DNA of 64,000 nt from Polaromonas sp. C04 (GCF_002002705.1 NZ_MUNS01000023.1:124001-188000); one strand, 5' to 3'. Positions 9,801-19,112 are shown, numbered from the stretch's first letter. Notes: generated by a model from the letters alone, not told the origin. Program-made: numbers and translations.

Positions 9801-10989
9801 GCCGGCCAAATTCGTTGTTGAAGGCGGCGCCGCCGAGCGGGCCCTCGGTCATGATCTGCAGCGGGCTGGCGATGTGCCCGGGCTTGCCGCCCGGCTGGTC
9901 GGACCAGCCGTCCCAGAGTCTGGACACCGAAAAGCCCGTCAACCCCGCTTTTGGCTTGGAGCCGCGCCCGGTGGCGCCCTCGTCGCGGATTTCGCCGCCC
10001 GCGCCGGTCGAGGCGCCCGGGAACGGCGAGATCGCGGTGGGGTGGTTGTGGGTTTCCACCTTCATCAGTACGTGGCTCAAAGCACTATGTTTTTGATAGC
10101 TTACTGCGCCCGCCCCGTCGGGGCTGGAGGGTGATTTTGCTATAAATCTCTCAATGGCCGTGCCTTCCATCACCGCGGCGTTGTCCGAGTACGCCACCAC
10201 CGTGTGCTGCGGGCTGACCTGGTGCGTGTGGCGAATCATGCCGAACAGGCTGCGTTCCTGCACCGCGCCGTCGATCGTGAATTCGGCGTTGAAAATCTTG
10301 TGCCGGCAATGCTCGCTGTTGGCTTGCGCAAACATCATCAGCTCCACATCGCTGGGGTTGCGCCCCAGCCGGGTGAAGGCGGCCACGAGGTAGTCCATTT
10401 CATCGCCGGCCAGCGCCAGGCCGAACTGGCTGTTGGCCTGTGCCAGCGCCGCCCTGCCCCCTTCGAGCACATCCACATAGGCCATGGGCGCGGCGTGCAG
10501 TTCGGTGAACAGACCGGCGGCCGCATCGCGGTCGAACATGACGCTCTCGGTCATGCGGTCATGCAGCACGGCCGCCACTTGCAGCAGCTGCTCCTGGTTC
10601 AGCGCCGGGTTGCCGAGCAAACTGGCTTTTAGCGTGAGCCGGTACTCGGTGATGCGCTCGATGCGCTTGACGGCCAGCGCGCAGTTGTGGGCGATGTCGG
10701 TCGCCTTGGACGCCCAGGGCGAGACGGTGCCAAAACGCGGTGTGACAACCACCAGCGCGCCATCGGCGGCGCCTTTCGGCGCCTGGTACGGCTCGCCATA
10801 CGTGAGCAGGGCCGCCAGCTGCGCCCGCTCCGCATCGCCCGGGGCCTCGGCGGATGCCACCAGATGGACGAATCGGGCGGCGACGCCGCTGATCCTGTCG
10901 TGGACCGCCTGAAGTTTGGGCAGAAGTTGCTGGGCGCGGAAGTCGCTAAGGGCATTGCCGCCCTCAAACTGGGTAAGGTGCAGGGTCAC
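6865..10989 (-). CDS. purL: Phosphoribosylformylglycinamidine synthase (large, single-chain)
   Basis: This is the single-chain FGAM synthase of purine biosynthesis. It converts FGAR, glutamine and ATP to FGAM. The 1374 residues exceed the usual length of about 1300-1340. Landmarks are the N-terminal NSEHCRH, the ATP/FGAR region [30 protein letters not shown], and a C-terminal glutaminase with nucleophile GVCNGCQMF and HPERVFR. Translation starts at GTG 10989. The extra length comes from in-frame repeats: family A at residues of about 282-303 and 1096-1113, and family B around residues 602-636 just before MPMNVLL. Surrounding conserved blocks are intact, so the enzyme should be active. Confidence 0.97.
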   Translation of the reverse strand: MTLHLTQFEGGNALSDFRAQQLLPKLQAVHDRISGVAARFVHLVASAEAPGDAERAQLAALLTYGEPYQAPKGAADGALVVVTPRFGTVSPWASKATDIAHNCALAVKRIERITEYRLTLKASLLGNPALNQEQLLQVAAVLHDRMTESVMFDRDAAAGLFTELHAAPMAYVDVLEGGRAALAQANSQFGLALAGDEMDYLVAAFTRLGRNPSDVELMMFAQANSEHCRHKIFNAEFTIDGAVQERSLFGMIRHTHQVSPQHTVVAYSDNAAVMEGTAIERFIAKSPSSPDGAGAVSYQKHSALSHVLMKVETHNHPTAISPFPGASTGAGGEIRDEGATGRGSKPKAGLTGFSVSRLWDGWSDQPGGKPGHIASPLQIMTEGPLGGAAFNNEFGRPNLLGYFREYEQTVASDVDTIRRGYHKPIMIAGGLGAIDAGLTHKIDFPAGSLLIQLGGPGMRIGMGGSAASSMASGANAAELDFDSVQRGNPEIERRAQEVINHCWAQGEANPILAIHDVGAGGLSNAFPELTNDAGRGARFDLRAVPLEESGLAPREIWCNESQERYVLAIAPESLAQFQALCERERCPFAVVGVATEERDLIVSDSEVAARRAGRASEASAAPSGGSKDTSVASRGAPVHMPMNVLLGKPPKMHRDVTTVARHFKPIDLSGVGLQQAAIQVLSSATVASKRFLITIGDRTVGGLSHRDQMVGPWQVPVADCAVTLADYKGFAGEAMSLGERTPLAAVNAPASGRMAVAESITNLLAAPIELARVKLSANWMAACGEPGEDAALYETVRAVGMELCPALGIAIPVGKDSLSMRTQWSAPQGETGTDDASRTVTSPVSLIVTAFATLADVRGTLTPQLDATEADTTLVLIDLGRGQNRMGGSMLAQTLEQVGDAVPDLDDPQDLVRLVNAVNALRAQGKILAYHDRSDGGLFATVCEMAFAGHVGVSLNVDLLVTESDGIADSRAEYGDAKNWAGQVSARREELTLKALFSEELGVVLQVRTSERNEVMQTLREHGLSRHSHFVGKTRPVTSSIDAGKGQLQIWRDTKAVFSARLQDLHQTWDAVSWKICGQRDNPACADAEHAAVGEPNDPGLHVQLAPDAFENVAAPYLNLSRPKVAVLREQGVNSHVEMAYAFTEAGFEAFDVHMTDLQTGRAKLRDFKGVVACGGFSYGDTLGAGIGWARSITFNPALAEQFKAFFARPDTFGLGVCNGCQMFAELADIIPGAQDWPRFTTNQSERFEARLSMVEVLDSPSLFFAGMAGSRLPIAVAHGEGFANFGHRGDAARAIAAMRFTDNAGRATEAYPFNPNGSPGGLTAVTTQDGRFTAMMPHPERVFRNIQMSWTSGDPSAFSPWLRLWQNARRWVG
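7649..7702 (+). repeat. Dispersed repeat family A, copy 2 (inside purL, antisense)
   Basis: It begins GCTACATTTTCAAAAGCATC and continues GTGCAAGCTGGACGTGGAG. It lies antisense to purL and encodes [10 protein letters not shown] in the linker before the glutaminase domain. The frame is the same as in the antisense copies in ligA, dapE and prmB (pattern A-x-D/V-A-x-x-x-V/I). Confidence 0.6.
9098..9131. repeat. Dispersed repeat family B, copy 1 (inside purL)
   Basis: ACTGACGTGTCCTTGCTGCC followed by CCCCGAGGGGGCTG. One base in 34 differs from the copy in glnD at 13643. The centre GCCCCCCGAGGGGGC is a near-palindrome. It lies antisense to purL and is translated in frame within an extra segment of about 30 residues that E. 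coli PurL lacks. Confidence 0.75.
10081..10145 (+). repeat. Dispersed repeat family A, copy 3 (inside purL, antisense)
   Basis: CTATGTTTTTGATAGCTTAC is followed by TGCGCCCGCCCCGTCGGGGC and TGGAGGGTGATTTTGCTATA. It encodes an in-frame segment ([18 protein letters not shown] region) directly before [15 protein letters not shown]. In other PurL proteins a different variable loop occupies this place. Its frame differs from that of the other antisense copies. Confidence 0.75.
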
Positions 10990-11086
10990 TGGTTGCGGCC
11001 TGGTTCGGGTGGGGATGACGGTGGACGGGCCATCCGTTGAAACTCCCTATTTTACGCGGGCCACCAATAGTCCAAGGCCTGTTGCA

Positions 11087-11374
11087 TTAGCCACCGGACT
11101 TTTTGAAGATGACAAACAGGACCAACAGTACAACGGTCCAGACCATGGCAATCAGGATCGGATGCCAAGTCTTTGCGGGCTGGCGAAACTCATCGTCGTA
11201 GGTTGAATCCCGCCGGCGCTGCGCGTTGGATCGGGAGTCTCGAAACTGCTTCGGGAAGTAGCGAGGGTCGGGAGTCTGCTGCTTGCGCTTGCTCCTCCAT
11301 AGATTCCATTTGGGTCTTAGATCAGCTCGCTGACGCTGGATATCCCGATACCAATCCCTGTCATCAAGGCTCAT
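11087..11374 (-). CDS. Small hypothetical protein with C-terminal membrane anchor
   Basis: This protein of 95 residues starts at 11374 (MSLDDRDWYRD) behind a good ribosome site (AAGGGGA). The N-terminal two thirds are very rich in Arg, Lys, Asp and Gln. Residues of about 71-91 form one hydrophobic segment (MVWTVVLLVLFVIF) ending in KKSGG, so it is probably a tail-anchored inner-membrane protein. It is the second gene of a pair with the secreted hypothetical at 11401. The region is less GC-rich than its neighbours, which hints at acquisition. I do not recognise a family. Confidence 0.55.
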   Translation of the reverse strand: MSLDDRDWYRDIQRQRADLRPKWNLWRSKRKQQTPDPRYFPKQFRDSRSNAQRRRDSTYDDEFRQPAKTWHPILIAMVWTVVLLVLFVIFKKSGG

Positions 11375-11400
11375 ATTCAATTCCCCTTGTTGAAAGTCAT

Positions 11401-11805
11401 CTACTGCATGGAGCAGCCCAATCGCTGCTGCTCGGCACGAATGCCCTTCCAACGCATCTGGTCCGTATTGATGATCTCTATCGGCTGCAACTGCCGGTTC
11501 TCATAACGGCTCCATATCTCGGCCCGCTCCGCATGCAACTGGAGGCAGCGGGTATTTCGCTCGACCTGCTGAGCCTGGGCTTGCCGCTGCGCCGCCGCCG
11601 AGGCAGCGTTTACTTCGCCCTTGGCAAGGTTGATTTGCTGTTCAAACGGCATTCCATCCGGAACGCTGACAATCCGCTCGATAAAGGCTTGGTGCTGGTT
11701 GCAATGGGCCTTGGACCAAAAGGTGCTGTCGTTGTAGGCCTTACACAAGTAGATAGTGTCAGCCTGTGCTGCTGCCGACAGCAGCAGCACTGCAAATAAA
11801 AGCAT
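11401..11805 (-). CDS. Hypothetical secreted/periplasmic protein
   Basis: This protein of 134 residues starts at 11805 and has a clear signal peptide (MLLFAVLLLSAAAQA, cleavage near residue 15). After it come a DTIYLCKAYNDSTFWS segment, a Gln/Ala-rich helical middle with coiled-coil potential, and a C-terminal RLGCSMQ. Four cysteines remain in the mature part and could form disulfides. The start of the mature protein resembles the DUF4124-like small secreted proteins of Burkholderiales, but I am not certain. It lies 26 bases upstream of the tail-anchored gene and is likely co-transcribed with it. Confidence 0.6.
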   Translation of the reverse strand: MLLFAVLLLSAAAQADTIYLCKAYNDSTFWSKAHCNQHQAFIERIVSVPDGMPFEQQINLAKGEVNAASAAAQRQAQAQQVERNTRCLQLHAERAEIWSRYENRQLQPIEIINTDQMRWKGIRAEQQRLGCSMQ

Positions 11806-11957
11806 TCTCACTACTCCGCCCTCCCCTTTGATCAAAGTTTACTGGATGTAAGAGGGCCGTACGGTGGCCTGCAGGCTGCGACTCGTCGTCATCACGAATC
11901 ATTTACGCGCTCGTCGAACTGACGCACCGGCTACCTGCGGGCAAAGTCACCCAGTGG

Positions 11958-11963
11958 GATAAT
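11958..11963 (+). promoter_or_regulatory. Candidate -10 element of map
   Basis: GATAAT (five of six matches to TATAAT) ends eight bases before the map ATG at 11971. No Shine-Dalgarno sequence lies between them. If used, transcription would start at or next to the start codon, giving a leaderless mRNA. The -35 region is poor. Confidence 0.3.
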
Positions 11964-11970
11964 TGCGGCC

Positions 11971-12804
11971 ATGAGCATTACCTACAAAGATGAAGAAGGC
12001 ATCCGCGGCATGCGCGTTGCCGGAAGACTGGCCTCCGAGTTGCTGGACTACCTGACGCCGCACGTGAAAGTCGGTGTCACCACGAATGAGCTGGACAAGC
12101 TGGCGTACGACTACATCACCCAGGTGCAGGAGGCGATTCCGGCACCGCTGAACTACACCGGCGGCGGCAACATCCCCTACCCCAAGTCAATCTGCACCTC
12201 GGTCAACCATCAGGTGTGCCACGGCATCCCCAACGACAAGCCGTTGAAAAAGGGCGACAGCGTCAACATCGACGTGACCGTGATCAAAAACGGCTGGCAC
12301 GGCGACACCAGCCGCATGTTCATCGTGGGCGAAGGCTCCATCCTGGCCAGGCGGCTGTCGGCGCTGACGTACGAGGCGATGTGGCATGGCATCGAAATGG
12401 TCAGGCCCGGCATCCATCTGGGCGATATTGGCCACGTCATCCAGCGCTTTGCCGAGAGCAACGGCTTTTCCGTGGTGCGCGAATTTTGCGGCCACGGCAT
12501 TGGCCGGGTGTTCCATGAAGAGCCGCAGGTGCTGCATTATGGCAAGCCCGGCACCATGGAGATGCTGAAAACCGGCATGACCTTCACCATCGAGCCGATG
12601 ATCAATGCGGGCAAAAAGGAAATCAAGGAAGGCCCGGAAAAAGACGGCTGGAGCATTGTGACCAAGGACCATTCGCTGTCGGCCCAGTGGGAGCACACCA
12701 TTCTGGTCACCGAGACCGGCTACGAGGTGCTCACGCTCTCCGCGGGCAGCCCGCCGCCGCCGCCTTTTGTCAACGCACAGGTCAACGCACAGGCGAATGC
12801 CTGA
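11971..12804 (+). CDS. map: Methionine aminopeptidase type I
   Basis: Removes the initiator methionine from nascent proteins in the cytoplasm. The pita-bread enzyme hallmarks are present in order: NHQVCHGIP, then the metal ligands in [19 protein letters not shown] (two Asp), [12 protein letters not shown] (His), FTIEPM (Glu) and QWEHTI (Glu). At 277 residues it carries a tail past the catalytic core, with five prolines and a repeated VNAQ/ANAQ motif. Its 3' end overlaps the start of glnD by eight bases. Confidence 0.95.
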   Translation: MSITYKDEEGIRGMRVAGRLASELLDYLTPHVKVGVTTNELDKLAYDYITQVQEAIPAPLNYTGGGNIPYPKSICTSVNHQVCHGIPNDKPLKKGDSVNIDVTVIKNGWHGDTSRMFIVGEGSILARRLSALTYEAMWHGIEMVRPGIHLGDIGHVIQRFAESNGFSVVREFCGHGIGRVFHEEPQVLHYGKPGTMEMLKTGMTFTIEPMINAGKKEIKEGPEKDGWSIVTKDHSLSAQWEHTILVTETGYEVLTLSAGSPPPPPFVNAQVNAQANA

Positions 12805-15472
12805 CCTGCAAACCCTTCGAGACGACTACCGTCTCCAGAAAGCCGCGCTGTTCCAGTCGGTGCGCACCAGCGGCGCATCCACGCGCGGCATTCACAGCGT
12901 GCTGCACAAGCTGGCCCGCCAGGCCGACGCCCTGCTCCAGGCCCTGTGGCAGATGGCGGCGTTCTCCGACCAGCTGGCGTTGGTCGCGGTCGGTGGCTAC
13001 GGGCGCGGCGAGCTGTTTCCGTACTCGGATGTGGACGTGGTGCTGCTGCTGCCCGATGACCTGAATCCCGACGACAACGCACCGCTCAAGCGGCAGATCG
13101 AGGCCTTCATCGGCAGTTGCTGGGACACCGGGCTGGAGATCGGCTCGAGCGTGCGCACGGTGTCGGACTGCGTGGCCGAAGCCGCCAAGGACGTGACGGT
13201 GCAGACCTCGCTGCTGGAGTCGCGCCTGGTCACCGGCAGCAAAACCCTGTTTGCGGAATTTGGCCGGCGCTTTGACGCCGCGATGGATCCCGCGGCGTTC
13301 TTCGTGGCCAAGACGCTGGAGCTGCGCCAGCGCCACACCAAGTTCGAGAACACGCCCTACGCGCTGGAGCCCAACTGCAAGGAGTCGCCCGGCGGCCTGC
13401 GCGACCTGCAGGTGATCCTGTGGGTGGCCAGGGCGGCCGGCCTGGGCAAGAGCTGGGACGAACTGGCAAGAGGTGGCCTGGCGACGGCGTTCGAGGCCCG
13501 GCAGATCAAGCGCAACGAGGCGCTCTTGTGCCTGATCCGCGCGCGGCTGCACCTGCTGGCGCATCGGCGCGAAGACCGCCTGGTGTTCGATCTGCAAACC
13601 GCGGTGGCCGAGTCCTTCGGGTATGGAACCCCCACGCTCGGCACTGACGTGTCCTCGCTGCCCCCCGAGGGGGCTGTTTCGCCTAGGGGCGGCCCGTCGG
13701 CGAAACGGCCGGTTGTTCGTTCCAGCGAATCGCTGATGCGCCGCTACTACTGGGCGGCCAAGGCTGTGACCCAGCTCAACCAGATCCTGCTGCTGAACAT
13801 CGAGGAGCGTTTGAGCCCGTCCGCGCACGAACTGCATCCGATCAACGAGCGCTTCTTCGAGAAGGCCGGCATGATCGAGGTGGCCAGCGACGATCTGTAC
13901 GAGAAGCAGCCGCACGCGATTCTCGAAACCTTCCTGCTGTACGAAACCACGGTCGGCGTCAAGGGTCTGTCGGCCCGTACCCTGCGCGCGCTGTACAACG
14001 TGCGCGGCGTGATGGATGGCCAGTTTCGGCGTGACCCGGTGAATCGCGAAACCTTCAAGCGCATCCTGCAGCAGCCCGAAGGCATCACGCACGCCATGCG
14101 GCTGATGAACCAGACCTCGGTGCTGGGGCGCTACCTGTGGGTGTTTCGCCGCATCGTCGGCCAGATGCAGCACGACCTGTTCCATGTGTACACGGTGGAC
14201 CAGCACATCCTGATGGTGCTGCGCAACGTGCGCCGTTTCTTCATCGCCGAGCATGCCCACGAATACCCGTTCTGCTCGCAGCTCGCCGCGGGCTGGGACA
14301 AGCCCTGGATTCTGTACACCGCCGCGCTGTTCCACGATATTGCCAAGGGCCGCGGTGGCGACCATTCCGAGCTGGGCGCCAGCGAAGTGCGGCGTTTTTG
14401 CCGCCAGCACGACATCGCCCGCGAAGACGCCAGGCTGATCGAATTCCTGGTCAGGGAACACCTCAGCATGAGCCGGATCGCGCAGAAGCAGGACCTGGGC
14501 GACCCCGACGTGATTGCGGCCTTTGCCAAACGCGTCGGCAACGAGCGCTACCTGACCGCGCTGTACCTGCTCACCGTGGCCGACATCCGCGGCACCAGCC
14601 CCAAGGTCTGGAACGCCTGGAAAGGCAAGCTGCTGGAAGACCTGTACCGGCTCGCGCTGCGCGTGCTGGGCGGCCGTGCACCCGACCCCGGTGCCGACAT
14701 CGAGGCGCGCAAGCGCGAGGCGCTGGTGTTGCTGGCCCTGCACGCCGAACCCTTCGAGGCCTACAAGGCGCTGTGGGACACGCTCGACGTGGGCTACTTC
14801 ATGCGCCACGACGCCGCCGACATTGCCTGGCACGCGCGCCAGCTGTCGCGCCACGTGGCGCGGCAAGCCGGCGCTGCCGCACCCGCCATGCCCAAGGCCA
14901 TCGTGCGCGCGCGCCTGTCGCCGGTCGGCGAAGGCCTGCAGGTGCTGGTGTACACGCCGGACAAGCCCGACCTGTTCGCGCGCATCTGCGGTTATTTCGA
15001 CCAGGCCAGCCTCAGCATTCTGGACGCCAAGGTGCACACCACGAGCAACGGCTTCGCGCTCGACACCTTCCAGGTGGTCACCTCGTTTCTGCCGGAGCAT
15101 TACCGCGAACTCGTCAGCATGGTGGAAGCCGGCGTGGCGCATGCCATCGAGCAGCCCGGTGAGCTGCCCGCCCCGAGCCGCGGCCGCGTGTCGCGCCGTG
15201 TCAGGAGCTTTCCCGTGACACCGCGCGTCGAGCTGGCCCCGGACGAGAAGGCGCAGCGCTGGCTGCTCAGCATCTCGGCCAGCGACCGCGTCGGCCTGCT
15301 TTATTCGGTGGCGCGCGTGCTGGCGCGCCACAAGCTGAATCTGCAACTGGCCAAGGTCACCACCCTGGGCGAGCGGGTCGAAGACACCTTCCTGATCGAC
15401 GGGCCGGAGCTGCAGCACAACCGCGCGCAGATCGAGATTGAGACCGAATTGCTGGAAACCCTGAACGCCTGA
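12797..15472 (+). CDS. glnD: Bifunctional [protein-PII] uridylyltransferase/uridylyl-removing enzyme
   Basis: This nitrogen sensor (891 residues) uridylylates PII proteins when glutamine is low and removes UMP when it is high. Visible domains are the nucleotidyltransferase motif [15 protein letters not shown] (about 65-79), the HD hydrolase site [12 protein letters not shown] (about 515-526), and two C-terminal ACT domains near 715-790 and 820-890. Start ATG 12797 ([10 protein letters not shown]) overlaps map. Residues of about 282-313 are an extra insert carrying a family B repeat, between YGTPTLG and [13 protein letters not shown]. This insert leaves both catalytic domains intact. Confidence 0.96.
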   Translation: MPDLQTLRDDYRLQKAALFQSVRTSGASTRGIHSVLHKLARQADALLQALWQMAAFSDQLALVAVGGYGRGELFPYSDVDVVLLLPDDLNPDDNAPLKRQIEAFIGSCWDTGLEIGSSVRTVSDCVAEAAKDVTVQTSLLESRLVTGSKTLFAEFGRRFDAAMDPAAFFVAKTLELRQRHTKFENTPYALEPNCKESPGGLRDLQVILWVARAAGLGKSWDELARGGLATAFEARQIKRNEALLCLIRARLHLLAHRREDRLVFDLQTAVAESFGYGTPTLGTDVSSLPPEGAVSPRGGPSAKRPVVRSSESLMRRYYWAAKAVTQLNQILLLNIEERLSPSAHELHPINERFFEKAGMIEVASDDLYEKQPHAILETFLLYETTVGVKGLSARTLRALYNVRGVMDGQFRRDPVNRETFKRILQQPEGITHAMRLMNQTSVLGRYLWVFRRIVGQMQHDLFHVYTVDQHILMVLRNVRRFFIAEHAHEYPFCSQLAAGWDKPWILYTAALFHDIAKGRGGDHSELGASEVRRFCRQHDIAREDARLIEFLVREHLSMSRIAQKQDLGDPDVIAAFAKRVGNERYLTALYLLTVADIRGTSPKVWNAWKGKLLEDLYRLALRVLGGRAPDPGADIEARKREALVLLALHAEPFEAYKALWDTLDVGYFMRHDAADIAWHARQLSRHVARQAGAAAPAMPKAIVRARLSPVGEGLQVLVYTPDKPDLFARICGYFDQASLSILDAKVHTTSNGFALDTFQVVTSFLPEHYRELVSMVEAGVAHAIEQPGELPAPSRGRVSRRVRSFPVTPRVELAPDEKAQRWLLSISASDRVGLLYSVARVLARHKLNLQLAKVTTLGERVEDTFLIDGPELQHNRAQIEIETELLETLNA
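13643..13676. repeat. Dispersed repeat family B, copy 2 (inside glnD)
   Basis: ACTGACGTGTCCTCGCTGCC followed by CCCCGAGGGGGCTG, 33 of 34 bases identical to the purL copy but sense to the gene here. It is translated as [11 protein letters not shown]. The following 40 bases hold a second imperfect inverted repeat (TTTCGCC...GGCGAAA, about 13678-13706), so the whole inserted unit may be about 75-90 bases. Confidence 0.75.
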
Positions 15473-15480
15473 AGCGGGGG

Positions 15481-16020
15481 TTAGTCATCCTGCCCGGCAT
15501 CCAGCCCCGGAAACAGCACCTCGGTGAAGCCGAACTTCGTGAAGTCGCGCACCCGCATCGGGTACAGCTTGCCGATCAGGTGGTCGCATTCGTGCTGCAC
15601 CACGCGCGCGTGAAAGCCCTCTGCCGTGCGATCAATAGCGTCGCCATATTGGTCGAACCCGGTGTAGCGGATGCGCGAGAAACGCGGCACCACGCCGCGC
15701 AGGCCGGGCACCGACAGGCAGCCTTCCCAGCCGTCCTCTTCCTCCGGCCCGAGCGGCGTGATGACCGGATTCAGCAACACCGTGCGCGGCACCAGCGGCG
15801 CATCGGGGTAGCGCGGGTTGACCTCGTCGGTACCAAAGATCACCAGTTGCAAATTCACCGCGATCTGCGGCGCGGCCAGTCCCGCGCCGTCGACGGCGTG
15901 CATGGTGTCGAACATGTCGGACACCAGCAAATGCAGCGCGTCGGTGTCGAACTCGGTCACGGGCTGGGCAATGCGCAGCAGGCGCGGGTCGCCCATTTTG
16001 AGGATTTCGCGAATGGTCAT
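15481..16020 (-). CDS. def: Peptide deformylase
   Basis: Removes the formyl group from the N-terminal methionine of new proteins, the step before Map acts. All three family motifs are present in 179 residues: GAGLAAPQ (45-52), EGCLS with metal ligand C101, and HECDH with ligands H143 and H147 and catalytic E144. The gene is convergent with glnD, with eight bases between the stops. In many bacteria def lies beside fmt; here it neighbours map-glnD on the opposite strand and an SDR gene. Confidence 0.96.
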   Translation of the reverse strand: MTIREILKMGDPRLLRIAQPVTEFDTDALHLLVSDMFDTMHAVDGAGLAAPQIAVNLQLVIFGTDEVNPRYPDAPLVPRTVLLNPVITPLGPEEEDGWEGCLSVPGLRGVVPRFSRIRYTGFDQYGDAIDRTAEGFHARVVQHECDHLIGKLYPMRVRDFTKFGFTEVLFPGLDAGQDD

Positions 16021-16038
16021 GGTGTGTATTGTGCTGCG

Positions 16039-16935
16039 CTATTCCTTGTCCTTGCGGTTCTGCGCCTCGATGCGCTCGCGCGCGGCCTGCCACTGTGCGT
16101 CGCTCCACTCGCGCAGCTCGTAGAAGTTGCCGCCGGTGGCGAGCGCGTTGCCGCCGTCCATCGTGATCGTCTGCCCGGTGAGCCAGTCGCACTGGCCGGG
16201 CGCCAGCAAAAACGCCGCCAGGTTCTGCAGCTCGCTCATATCGCCGGCGCGCGCCATCGGGTTGCGCTGCTTGCTGCGCGCACCGGGCTCCTCGCCCGGG
16301 CTGAGCCGTTTGCTCATGCCCTCGGTCGGAATCTCGCCGGGCGCCACGGCGTTCAGGCGGATGCCGTAGCGCGCCCACTCGACCGCGAGCGACTTGGTCA
16401 TCACCTCGATCCCGGCCTTGCTCATCGCCGACGGCACCACATAGGGCGAGCCGTTGTCGACCCAGGTGACGACGATGCTCATCACGCTGCGGTAGGGCCG
16501 GCCCGGCTGCCAGGCGCCGGCCCTGGCCTCGGCGATCCAGCGCTTGCCGACTGCCTGCGTGACGTAAAAGCTGCCATGAAAAACGATGTTCGCAATGGCG
16601 TCGAATGCGCGTGGCGACAGGCTCTCGGTCGGCGCAATGAAGTTGCCGGCGGCGTTGTTCACCAGGCCCGTCAGCCCGCCGCTGTCCCACAGCGCCGCGA
16701 CCATCGTTTCGACGTCCTGCGCATTGCGGATGTCGACGCCGAAGGTGTCGATGCGGCGTTTGGGAAACTGGTCACGCCATACCGCGGCGGTCTCGTAACA
16801 GACCTGCTTGCGCCGGCCGCAGATCGCCACGTCGGCGCCCAGCGACAGGAACTTCCCGGCCATCGCGCGCCCCAGCCCGGTGCCGCCGCCGGTGACGAGG
16901 ATGCGCTGGCCGGCCATCAGGGTGGGCTGGAACAT
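16039..16935 (-). CDS. SDR oxidoreductase of the 2,4-dienoyl-CoA reductase type
   Basis: This 298-residue Rossmann enzyme has TGGGTGLG near residues 15-22 for the cofactor and NNAAGNF at about 91-97. The segment SAMSKAGIEVMTKSLAVEW has serine where classical SDRs have the YxxxK tyrosine. Mitochondrial and peroxisomal 2,4-dienoyl-CoA reductases share this pattern (PSASAKAG...KSLAAEW). It probably reduces a dienoyl- or enoyl-CoA with NADPH in degradation of unsaturated fatty acids. A ribosome site GGGAG precedes ATG 16935. It lies 18 bases upstream of def on the same strand. Confidence 0.8.
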   Translation of the reverse strand: MFQPTLMAGQRILVTGGGTGLGRAMAGKFLSLGADVAICGRRKQVCYETAAVWRDQFPKRRIDTFGVDIRNAQDVETMVAALWDSGGLTGLVNNAAGNFIAPTESLSPRAFDAIANIVFHGSFYVTQAVGKRWIAEARAGAWQPGRPYRSVMSIVVTWVDNGSPYVVPSAMSKAGIEVMTKSLAVEWARYGIRLNAVAPGEIPTEGMSKRLSPGEEPGARSKQRNPMARAGDMSELQNLAAFLLAPGQCDWLTGQTITMDGGNALATGGNFYELREWSDAQWQAARERIEAQNRKDKE

Positions 16936-17020
16936 GATGCGTCTCCCAAAGAAGAGGTATGAATGCGCATCAATCTACGCTGCGGCGCCATGGCGGTCAA
17001 TGGCTGAACCCACCCCGATT

Positions 17021-17044
17021 CCTGACGCTGCTAGTCGCGTCAGG
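17021..17044. terminator. Perfect 8-bp inverted repeat downstream of the flavin oxidase
   Basis: CCTGACGC at 17021-17028 and GCGTCAGG at 17037-17044 pair across an 8-base loop. It lies in the 226-base gap between the SDR gene (start 16935) and the end of the flavin oxidase (17162). No T tract follows on either strand, so it could be a terminator or an operator. A further CCTGACG follows at about 17053. Confidence 0.3.
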
Positions 17045-17161
17045 GCGCTTTCCTGACGTACGTGGGCCGTCGAGACAAGGACGTGCAGGCCGCAGCAGGT
17101 GTGGTGCGCCTGGTGGCGACCTGAACGCCGCTGCCGCGGCGGATTCCGTGAAAACGCGCGG

Positions 17162-18538
17162 TCAGCCTGCCGGCTTGATGTTCTGGTTCACACGGAACAG
17201 GTTGCCGGGGTCGAACTTCTGCTTGACCGCGGCGAGCTTCGGGTAATGCTCCCGGTAGGTCGCCTGCACGCGCTCCTGGCCCTCGTCCATCATGAAGTTC
17301 ACGTAGGCGCCGCCCGCCGAATAGGGGTGCAGCGCATCCCAGTAGTCCTTGCACCAGCGGGTGATGCTCTCGCGGTTCGCCGGATCGGGGTCCACGCCCA
17401 CGATCACCATGGCCCATTTCGAGCTGCGGTAGCAGAACGCCGTGTCGTTGCGGCCCACCCGGTGTACGGCGCCATCGATCGGATAAAGATGCATCGAGGA
17501 CTGCATCGTCGGCGCGCGCGGACCGTGTTCGACGTGCAGGGCAATCGCGGCGTCCGGCAGCTCGTCGACGAAGTCGGCGCGCCAGTACCATTGATGGCCG
17601 GGCGGATACAGGCCGTCAAAGGCACGCTGCAGCATCGGGTAGGGCAAGGCGTGAATGCCGTAGAGCGCAGGGCTCATGGCACGCACGGGTTCGAACACCT
17701 GCTCCGCCCGGGCCGGGTCGCCCGTGTAGCACCACACCACGCCGCACATCTTCTTCAGGTGCAGCGCCTCGGGGAACGGCGGCGCGGGCGGCACGGTCAG
17801 GAACAGGAAGAAGCCATTGAGTTCCGGCGGCGCACCGACGATGAAATCGCGGTACCAGCGCATGACCTCGGCCGCACGCTCCAGGGGCCAGAGGGTGGGA
17901 CCCGCGACCACGTTGTCGACCGCATGCAGCTTGAACTCGAACGAGGTCACGACGCCGAAGTTGCCGCCGCCGCCGCGCACCGCCCAGAACAGCTCCTCGT
18001 TCTCCTTGCTGCCGGCCGTCACGAGTTGCCCGTTGGCCAGCACCATATCGACCGAGAGCAGGTTGTCGATGGTCAGGCCGAAGCGGCGCGACAGGTGCCC
18101 GATGCCGCCGCCCAGGGTCAGCCCACCGACACCGGTGGTCGAGATGATGCCGGCCGGCGTCGCCAGTCCGAAGGCGTGGGTGGCGTGATCGACATCGCCC
18201 CAGGTGCAGCCCCCCTCGACACGCATCGTGTGCGCCCTGGGATCGACGCGAATGCCGTGCAGCGCCGACAGGTCGAGCACCAGGCCGTCGTCGCACACGC
18301 CCAGGCCGGCGCCATTATGGGCGCCGCCGCGCACCGCGAGCAGCAGCGCGTGCTCGCGCGCGAAGTTGACCGTGGCGATCACGTCGGCCACATCGGCGCA
18401 GCGGGCGATCAGCCGCGGCCGCTTGTCGATCATGGCGTTGTAGACCTTGCGCGACGAATCGTAGGCGGCGTCGCCGGGTTCGATGAGAGCGCCGCGCAGT
18501 TGCGCCTTGTAAGCTTGCAATTGGGTATCGTTGAACAT
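17162..18538 (-). CDS. FAD-linked oxidase, berberine-bridge-enzyme type
   Basis: This 458-residue flavoprotein has an N-terminal FAD-binding PCMH domain. RGGAHNGAG carries the histidine for covalent 8-alpha attachment of FAD, and TTGVGGLTLGGGIGHLSRR follows. The cysteine that makes bicovalent attachment in many family members is absent from that second motif. The C-terminal BBE element is recognisable (YVNFM, then YPKLAAVKQKFDPGNLF). Such enzymes oxidise sugars, alcohols or alkaloid-like substrates with oxygen. The start at 18538 has an AGGAG site. It is divergent from the DUF4242-LuxR cluster, with a 248-base control region between. Confidence 0.85.
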   Translation of the reverse strand: MFNDTQLQAYKAQLRGALIEPGDAAYDSSRKVYNAMIDKRPRLIARCADVADVIATVNFAREHALLLAVRGGAHNGAGLGVCDDGLVLDLSALHGIRVDPRAHTMRVEGGCTWGDVDHATHAFGLATPAGIISTTGVGGLTLGGGIGHLSRRFGLTIDNLLSVDMVLANGQLVTAGSKENEELFWAVRGGGGNFGVVTSFEFKLHAVDNVVAGPTLWPLERAAEVMRWYRDFIVGAPPELNGFFLFLTVPPAPPFPEALHLKKMCGVVWCYTGDPARAEQVFEPVRAMSPALYGIHALPYPMLQRAFDGLYPPGHQWYWRADFVDELPDAAIALHVEHGPRAPTMQSSMHLYPIDGAVHRVGRNDTAFCYRSSKWAMVIVGVDPDPANRESITRWCKDYWDALHPYSAGGAYVNFMMDEGQERVQATYREHYPKLAAVKQKFDPGNLFRVNQNIKPAG

Positions 18539-18786
18539 GGCAACTCCTGGTGGGTGGGAATCGAAAGTTCCGGTCGGTCCGGGGCGCCGACGTGAGTTCA
18601 CTCTAGGAGATGCAGGGCGTGCGCACAATCCGCCGGATTGATCATTTTTTCAAGGCACCCGATGCCTTGGCCAATGGTCAAAATTGACTATCCCGGGACC
18701 GCTGGCGCGATGCGTTGACCGGGATTGCGGTTCGTCGCAGAATGTCTGGTGGACGGCCGGCGGCGGCCATCCAGGAGGTGCAAGCC

Positions 18787-19044
18787 ATGCCACTGTTCCT
18801 GATCGAGCGCCAATTCGCCGACGCACTGCAACTTGATGATGCAGGTGTCGCGGCCGTCAAGCAGATCAACACCGATGTCGGCGTCAACTGGCTGATCTCG
18901 TTCCTGTCGGCTGATCGCAAGAAGACCTACTGCCTGTACGAGGCGCCCAGCGCTGACGCCATTCGCGAAGCGGCGCGACTGGCCCACCTGCCTGCCGACG
19001 TCGTGGTCGAGGTCAGCCGGATCCGTCCGGAGTCGTTCGCCTGA
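18787..19044 (+). CDS. DUF4242-type small protein
   Basis: This 85-residue ferredoxin-like-fold protein begins MPLFLIERQF and contains VNWLISFLSADRKKTYCLYEAP, then a C-terminal VVEVSRIRPE. The pattern is that of DUF4242, whose best-studied relatives are small nickel-binding proteins. The function here is not established. The start at 18787 is fixed by an excellent ribosome site (CAGGAGGT). It is the first gene of a cluster with the large LuxR regulator 68 bases downstream, and is divergent from the flavin oxidase. It may be the sensor or effector component of that unit. Confidence 0.75.
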   Translation: MPLFLIERQFADALQLDDAGVAAVKQINTDVGVNWLISFLSADRKKTYCLYEAPSADAIREAARLAHLPADVVVEVSRIRPESFA

Positions 19045-19112
19045 CGGCCCGGCGGGGCGCCCAGCCCGGCGCTCATCCATTTCAGGCTTCACCGCCGCGA
19101 TCAGGTCTGACG

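Noticed and set aside
12782-15418. 878-codon open frame antisense to glnD
   Set aside because: It mirrors glnD exactly, has no recognisable domain and shows His/Gln/Val-rich shadow composition.
15630-15670. GCTATTGATCGCACGG in def, similar to the start of repeat family A
   Set aside because: The encoded residues ([18 protein letters not shown]) match ordinary Def proteins, so this is native coding sequence.
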